From Zizania palustris (lineage: Eukaryota; Streptophyta; Magnoliopsida; Poales; Poaceae), in NCBI GenBank assembly GCA_019279435.1, contig JAAALK010000286.1:26555931-26619930 (forward strand): DNA of 64,000 nucleotides, given 5' to 3'. Position 1 is the stretch's first letter. Each line of letters starts with the position of its first letter. A model generated the notes under the pieces. That model had not been told where the DNA came from, made no database searches, and worked only from the letters and a program-made list of their open reading frames with translations. This document shows positions 58,110 through 64,000 of this stretch, in pieces. The position numbers and the translations under genes are program-made.

Positions 58110-58590
58110 AGGGCCGGTTCGACTGAGGGTCCTGATAGTCATACGGGGCAAGGGAAGCGAGTTGGAATCAGGGCACACGACCGGTCGGACCGGTGGTGCA
58201 GAGTGGTCCATTGAAAGGGCTTCGGCGTGCTGGAGAAGGGGTCTGGAGGGGCTCTGGCCTTTAGTCGGTTAAACCGAGGGTATAACCCTGATCAGACCGA
58301 GGGGTCCTCGGGGGTCCGAGAGCTGAAGTGAAGATGGGCTCCGGTGTGAAGGCACTTCTGGCGTGAACACTAGCCTTTGATTGGTCAGACCGAAGGGTGG
58401 GCTTCGGTCAGATCGGAAGGCGTGCGATGCTCCTAGCGAAGAGCTCTGACGTTCACCAAAAAGAAGCCCAAAGTGCCCTGCGAAGCCTGGTCACACCGGC
58501 CTCGTGTCGCCAGTCGGACCGTAGTGTGCCGGCGCATCAGGTGATGGCACGGCACGGGCCGGTCAGACTGAGGGGTTGCCTCCGATCAGA
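58110..58590. repeat. Decayed GGTC(A/T)GACC motif cluster
   Basis: Motifs such as GACCGGTCGGACCGG (about 58180), TTGGTCAGACCGAA (58383) and GGCCGGTCAGACTGAG (58558) are spread over about 480 bases. Confidence 0.6.
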
Positions 58591-58650
58591 TTGACTGCCC
58601 TTAGAAGATGGTTTCTGGGGTCCTGACGACCGTGTTCCCATGGATGACTT

Positions 58651-58850
58651 GTAGCAAATCTTGGCATCAACACTACCTTGTGCTAATCGATCAAGCCAGG
58701 ACTACACTAGAACATGACCATCTTTACCGGTTAAGATGGGTACTGCACGGCATCTTCTGTGGACCTGGGTTTTACCAAATCTTGGAATCAACACTACCTT
58801 GTGCTAATCGATCAAGCCAGGACTATACTAGAACAGGACCATCATAACCT
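58651..58850. repeat. Direct repeat, about 80 bp, two copies
   Basis: CAAATCTTGG(C/A)ATCAACACTACC and the following CTTGTGCTAATCGATCAAGC occur at about 58653 and 58779 with few differences. Confidence 0.75.
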
Positions 58851-59505
58851 TAAGGCATTGGTCTTGGCATACATTACAATGTCCTAGTTCATACCAAAGT
58901 TCTATGGTAAGCAGTCTAGAACAATGTAATGTGACAAAACAAACCCACTCAAATCTTTTTACTCCAGCATAAAAGGCATGGATTTTTCATTTTTCATGAT
59001 TTTTAAAATTTTAAGAACACAATTTGCATGTAAATCATATAGTTGTCCAAGTTGCATATTTGCATCAAAGTAAAGGATTTAGCTACCAGTTATGTAAAAG
59101 TTAAAAAAGCATTCAGCCTACATATGCTAGTTACCAGAATAAGTGATGACCATTTTTCAATTTTAAAAGAATAAAAGCCATGCATATGACAAATATTAGA
59201 TATATCACTTGAACTAAAACAAAGCATTATCATCAACAAGTCTTCAAAAGCATATACTAGCAGGGACAAGTAAAGACATTTTAATCATATAACAGAAGCA
59301 AGTGCATGTGTGTGAATGCAACAAAGCATGATATGGACACAAAAATGCAAAGAGAAAGAAAGAGAAACAATAATCTCAAAGTGTCCAACTCAAAAAGGAT
59401 AAACAAACTACAAAATCCGTTACTTAATCGATGACCCCAAAAGTGATGTACTGATTGAAGCTCTTGGGGCTAAAGCTAGAGAACCATATACAAGTTTGTG
59501 TTCTT

Positions 59506-60179
59506 CAAGGCTGCATCGTATCGATCTCTTTGGGTATCGGCCCGACTGGTGTGATCGCATCATTTTGATCTCTTAGAATGATGTGAATTAGGGTTTCATA
59601 GTTTGAGACTTCATTGGTTAAGTCCGACATATCAATCTATTGTATATGGTTCATGTTGTGTACCATTCATCTAAATAAAATATGCCTGATACGTTGAAAT
59701 GTTATCGATTTATCGTGATTAGCAACTGTCTTGGTTAGGTCCGATGTTGCAGTTACGGTAATTTAATGTTTTGGATACGTTGTTTGGTATGTTGAGTTTA
59801 GTTTCTATCAGAGTACAAGTCGATATGTTATCTTTATTTCCACACTATATTCCAATCACGCCTAGGATACACTCATTAGCCTTTATGCATGAGGACACCA
59901 TCCTATTGGCCGATAGCGTTTCAGCCTGATAGCGTGGGCGTGATCATTGGTCCTGTGGCCGATAGGCGCGTTTATTCCTGATTAATTTATTCTCACCACA
60001 ATCATCGAATCGATAGCCGATCAGCGTTGCTACTAAAGTTATTCTTTATGATTCATTATCAATTTCAGGATCAAACTGATTCGCATGCTCAGAACCTTCT
60101 TTTTTCTAAGATTATAGGATCTGCATTGGAATTAAGCAGATCTCCCAAGCCATGTGTGTGACTAAAAAAGGCACCAACA
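59506..60179 (+). repeat. Truncated LTR, related to the solo LTR at 62423-63545
   Basis: It aligns with 62920-63545 (for example ATTCATCTAAATAAA, GCCTGATAC and the CGATAGGC stretch) and ends CACCAACA. The first 500 or so bases of the LTR are missing. Confidence 0.75.
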
Positions 60180-60192
60180 GAACCTTTAGAGC

Positions 60193-60650
60193 ATGTTCAT
60201 GGTCTATCACCAACTGATCATTCTCAGACTTGCTTGCACGGAGCTTGTTGATGATCGATTGAAAACGACCAATCAAGTCCTTAATAGATTTACCCGGCTT
60301 TTGTGTGATGTTTTCATACTAACGCTGGTAAGTCTGATAGAGCCGAACTTTGACCTGAGCTGCCCCCTCATAGTGTGCCTGGAGGGTAGCCCAAATCTCT
60401 CAAGAAGTGTCGAGATGGATCACTCGCTCAAATTCACTATGACCTAAACCAGAAAACAAAATTTTCACTGCTTTGTTGTTGTTGTTGTCATGCTCAGTGA
60501 TATCAGTAGCAGAAGTTTGCTCAGTAGACGACAATATAGTATAAGAGGCATGAACACGCATATCCCAAATGTCCAATTTGAGCTAAGTAAATAAGCTCAC
60601 ATCCAAGTCTTTTAATAATTGTAGCCAAAGGACTCAAGTGACGGGACCTT
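60193..60650 (-). pseudogene. Copia gag remnant
   Basis: On the - strand, pieces in alternating frames match copia gag of the UBN2 type: a block ending FSGLGHSEFERVIHLDTS near 60430, then TLQAHYEG-like and QRYENI-like stretches. It sits directly left of the copia primer site, as expected. No frame longer than about 60 codons survives and pol is absent. Confidence 0.5.
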
Positions 60651-60710
60651 TCATAACGAACCGGTGGTCACTAATTTCGGTTAGAACCAATTAAAATATG
60701 AAAAAAACCT

Positions 60711-60729
60711 AACCAAACTCTGATGTAAC
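60711..60729 (-). promoter_or_regulatory. Decayed primer binding site of the copia element
   Basis: The - strand reads GTTACATCAGAGTTTGG after the LTR end GGCTCTACA, compared with TGGTATCAGAGCTTGG for an intact tRNA-iMet site. Confidence 0.5.
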
Positions 60730-60730
60730 T

Positions 60731-61900
60731 TGTAGAGCCGGGAGTAACGGCTAGAGGGGGTGAATGGGCATGATAAAGTTTTTAGATCATATAAAGTTCA
60801 TAAAAAACATGACATCCAACATCAATGGCATAACATCAAACACAAGACATGCATAAACTTCTCACAGACATTTAATATAATAAGTGAAGTGGGAAAAATA
60901 TACTTACGTACTTACTTGTGTCGGGGTGTCGCTGTGCTCGCCAAAGTACTGACCGAGTGAGGAAGTAGTCGACGCAAATAATGAGGCAATAGAAAATCAC
61001 TCTGGTGGCAATAGTGATGAAGTGCGTGCTTCCTCGCATGCATTCTTGAGAGGCAGGCAATAGTGTATTGTGTATTAACGCGAAGATTCAGGCCGGCAGA
61101 CCAAGTCAGAGTGGAAGGAAAAAACTGCTTGCGAGACGACCATGTAAACATTTTCTTGTGCAGCGGGACTACACATGCCACCAGGCACAGTTGCTGTCTG
61201 AAAATCAGGGGGTGAGTTGTGTGGGCAGAAATCAAAACCTTGCTTGTGCACATAAATCCATGCCCTCAGAAGGGATGAAAATAAATAGACCAAAACAGGA
61301 TACAGATCCATGCGTGCTGGTTGTTGTTGAAGGAAACAAATGCAGTAAAGATTGTTGGCATAGGCATGATGTCCAAAAAATAATAGACCGATTAAGCACA
61401 ACAAAAAAAACCGATGTAGAAACCAACGGCAAAGTAATCAGCAAAGAAAAATGGTATCTGCAAAGAAAAAAAACAAGGAATAAAATATAGTTCGTCGGGT
61501 AACTATGGCTGCGGACGAAAACCAAATCACAGAAAAAAGAACATAAAAGACCAAGCAGCAGAGGATAAAAGACCGAACAACGACTAGAGTAAAATTGACA
61601 CGCCACTGTACTTGGGAAAATCTTAGGCGGCTTGCATGCACAGCCCCACTAGCGGAAAACTAGCTGGAGACCAAAGAAAATCACGGCGAAACACAGAAAA
61701 ATGGCTGGCCGCACCAGGGGAGATGAGAGGAAGAAGCCACAAAATTTCTGGAATAAAGTAAAACCAGTTGGATTAATGTCAGATTAACCCTAGAGGACTA
61801 TTGTCCACGGCTTTTATAGCCTACACAAAATAAAGGAAAAGAGCCAAATGCCCTTGGGTATTTTTTATAGATTTAAGGCCCGAAGTGCAAAAATATAAAA
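60731..61900 (-). repeat. Copia 5' LTR (right limit approximate)
   Basis: It starts TGTAGAGCCGGGAG and shares its first 350 bases with the left LTR pieces. It holds a TATA box on the - strand. The far end could not be fixed because the partner LTR diverges. Confidence 0.6.
61812..61818 (-). promoter_or_regulatory. TATA box of the copia 5' LTR
   Basis: The - strand reads GGCTATAAAAGCC, a strong TATA box directing transcription leftwards through the LTR. Confidence 0.65.
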
Positions 61901-62247
61901 TACTATTCTTAAATATTTTTCCTGATGCTTCCATTGCGTGGATTCCACAGCTTCGCATCAGGTGCATTGATATTCAGATCTGTGGTTGATGTGGTTGATA
62001 GTTTTATGCTAAAACCGCTAAAGCACATGCCTCCCTTACACTATGTACCCGGATTGGACCACCACAACCCCGCAACTCTCTCAGCCCAGCAATCAGATGT
62101 CCGTCTATTTGAGTCATACCAGCCAAAGCCACGACAAGTCACTTGCTACCCTTGCGTCATGTACCCAGATTGGACCGGCATGACGCCGTGACTCCCTCAG
62201 TTCGTTGATCATCCATCCGTGTAACTAAGTCACACGACCAAACCACG
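61901..62247 (-). other. 3' untranslated sequence of the outer gypsy element
   Basis: It follows the stop of the pol C-terminus at 62248. It contains two direct copies of a 116-bp unit (starts near 62043 and 62159, landmark ATGTACCC(A/G)GATTGGACC). The short unit GTGCCTCCCTTCGG is repeated nearby at 62270-62310. Confidence 0.45.
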
Positions 62248-64000
62248 TCAAGTCCTCTCTTCCTCCAAAGTGCCTCCCTTCGGTGCGCTCCTTCGAAGTG
62301 CCTCCCTTCGGAGGGCTTCCTCCTCTTCTATTCTCCGTTGACACTCACTCATCATCTGAGAGCCATGAGGCACACAGTCTTCACCATGGTTCCTTAATCC
62401 CTCATTACTAAATACAACCAACTGTTGATGCCAAGATTTGGTGAAGCCCAGGCCGACTAAGTATGCCACATGGTCAATAGAAGTCAAAGAGGATCCAGTC
62501 AAAGATGATCAAGGAAGCCCGTCCATGGTGTTACAAGATAACCGGATGCAGAAGAGTGAATAAGATAAAGATAAAAGAAGTTAAAGATAAATCTAGAATC
62601 AGTTGAGATAGAGTGCTTGGATCGCAACTTTCTAGACTATAAATATGTACCCCTAGTTAGATTAGAAACACACATCTTTGTCAAACAACTACTCGGCGAA
62701 TTGCCACCCTTGTCTTCCAAGGTTATCCCGGTGGGATTCGGCACTCGGAGCTGGGCTGCATCATTTGGATCTCTGACGAAGAGGTGAGTCCTGCCACACT
62801 CGACGTCCATATCGACTAGGTGAGTATCCTCACGTCTTTATCAAATTGATCTCTTGAGGTGAACGTCAAAATAGTACGGTCGCCTGTTCTCGGTGTATTG
62901 GCTAGGTCTAAGGCTGCATCACATTATTCTCTTAGATTGATGTGATCTAAGTGTTGTAGTTTGAGGCTTTATTAGTTAAGTCTGACATCTCTTGCTATTG
63001 TATCTTTTTCATGTTTTATACCATTCATCTAAATAAAGCATGCCTGATACTTTGATATATTATTAAGATCATCGTGATTAGCTATTATCTTGGTTAGGTC
63101 TGATCTAGTTATTATGATCATTTTCATGATATACACATGTTATCTGACATGTTTAATTTATTTTTTGTTGGAGTACAAGCCGATGGGTTATCTTCAATTT
63201 AGAGCCATATCTTATTTGCCATCGGAGAAGCTCTCATCGGCCATGTGGTAAAACCACCCATGATATCGGACGATGGCACACTCACCGATTGCTTTGCCCT
63301 TGGTCATCGACCCTATGGACGATAGGCATGATATTCCACAAATATCTCATCCTCATCTTGGTCATCGGCTCGATAGTTGATAGGCCATGCTATCGATCAT
63401 ATTTTACTATTTCCTTATCAGTTGCAGGGTCAAACTGATTGGCACATGTTGAACCCTTTTTCTAAGAACGTAGGACCCGCACTGCAGTTAAGCATATCTC
63501 CCAGGCCACGCGTGTGTCCAAGTGTGACAAAAAAACTCACCAACACCAACACATCTGATTTAGGCAGCATCATATTCTCATGTATAGTAGGAATAGTTCC
63601 TAGGAACGAAAGTACGTGATACTTTATTTGTCGTGCACGAGATCGTATGATAGGTCCTTGTAATTGTGTGATTGTATCTGTATTAGGGATGTCCTCATCA
63701 TCCTCCCTTTCTTGAATTTAAGTCGTCATTGATGCTATCTCATCATCTTCTTCCAAATATAACTTTAAATCTACAATATTAATTGTGGGACTTACCGTAC
63801 AAAACTCTATAGAAAGCTCATGTTTATATGTATTATCATTTATCCTCTCTAAAACTTTGAAAGGACAAGTAGAACATGGCGTTAACTTAGACTTACGCAA
63901 ATCAAGAAAACGATCTTTGTGCAAATGCAACCAAACAAGTTCACCAACATCAAACACAATATGATTTCCTCCTTTATCCCCAACAATTTTATATTTATCA
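62248..64000 (-). pseudogene. Outer Ty3/gypsy pol C-terminus, split by a solo LTR (runs off the right edge)
   Basis: From the right edge a frame is open down to TAA at 63718. It includes FDVGELVWLHLHKDRFLDL, PFKVLERINDNTYKHEL and SPTINIVDLKLYL, the usual end of integrase in plant gypsy elements. After the TAA the same frame continues (QEREDDEDIPNTDT, LQGPIIRSRARQIKYHVL, ENMMLPKSDV) to the solo LTR at 63545. It resumes left of the solo LTR (VFSNEGLRNHGEDC...), ending at 62248. The exact phase fit across the 5-bp duplication shows that the LTR landed in this gene. One in-frame stop plus the insertion make it a pseudogene. Confidence 0.82.
62423..63545 (+). mobile_element. Solo LTR, 1,123 bp
   Basis: It begins TGTTGATGCCAAGATTTGG and ends CTCACCAACA, flanked by CCAAC (62418-62422 and 63546-63550). 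No internal region is present. A TATA-like CTATAAATA lies at about 62637. A truncated relative is at 59506-60179. Confidence 0.9.

Larger units (their letters stand above)
57876..59505. other. Unclassified repetitive sequence
   Basis: No gene is supported. It contains a decayed GGTC(A/T)GACC cluster (58110-58590), an 80-bp direct duplication (58651-58850) and a long AT-rich stretch (58930-59500). It lies inside the copia element, but I could not assign it to a family. Confidence 0.4.
22406..61900 (-). mobile_element. Degraded Ty1/copia element containing the main nest (right limit approximate)
   Basis: Two related LTR segments share one orientation: 22406-22605 continued at 57709 to about 57875, and 60731 to about 61900. 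Both begin TGTAG and share long stretches, for example CTTACGTA and GTACTGACCGAGTGAGGAAGTA. Next to the right LTR are a decayed tRNA-iMet primer site and a copia gag remnant, so the element reads on the - strand. Its pol is missing. Its left LTR received the chromovirus at 22606-57703. The far right end and the target duplication could not be defined. Confidence 0.65.

Noticed and set aside
1..64000. CRISPR arrays, bacterial operons, riboswitches, rRNA or tRNA genes
   Set aside because: Nothing of the kind is seen. The only tRNA-related sequences are short primer binding sites of retroelements, and the regular 119-bp array has no spacer structure.

Overview
The window is plant nuclear heterochromatin, almost certainly from a grass (Poaceae). 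It holds no recognisable host gene. Nearly every base belongs to transposable elements: Ty3/gypsy chromoviruses with 3-kb LTRs, a Tat-lineage gypsy element, a Sirevirus-like Ty1/copia element, a degraded copia element, solo LTRs and the end of a CACTA DNA transposon. The lineages, the initiator-tRNA-Met primer sites and the TG...CA LTR ends support this. I cannot name the species from the sequence alone.

Left part (1-6729): a CACTA transposon end, a degraded gypsy gag on the + strand, a copia RT/RNase H fragment on the - strand, and a 1.7-kb inverted repeat that folds on itself with a loop of about 13 bases.

6730-19357: one Tat-type gypsy element on the - strand, flanked by the 5-bp target duplication CCATG. 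Most of gag and all of protease are deleted. RT, two RNase H domains and integrase remain as pseudogenes. Between integrase and the 3' LTR lie a 119-bp tandem repeat and, on the opposite strand, an intron-bearing gene with its own TATA box. The 3' LTR is split by a 3,021-bp solo LTR (duplication AAAAC).

19358-64000: a deep nest. The outermost material is gypsy sequence (gag and LTR at 19745-22393, pol C-terminus at 62248-64000). A copia element (22406 to about 61.9 kb) lies within it. The left LTR of that copia is split by a chromovirus (22606-57703, duplication TGGGG). The 3' LTR of that chromovirus is split twice: by a second chromovirus (23364-46803, duplication CAACG) and by an antisense solo LTR (48042 to about 51388). 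The second chromovirus is split inside pol by an 11.2-kb Sirevirus-like copia element (27060-38307, duplication GGGGC). Its LTRs look nearly identical, so it is the youngest insertion. Another solo LTR (62423-63545, duplication CCAAC) splits the outer pol.

All autonomous functions seen here carry stops, frameshifts or deletions, so no element looks competent on its own. The most notable points are the antisense spliced gene inside the Tat element, the extra third ORF of the Sirevirus with its probable 5' UTR intron and surrounding palindrome clusters, an upstream ORF0 present in both chromoviruses, and palindromic GGTC(A/T)GACC motif clusters that recur in unrelated elements.
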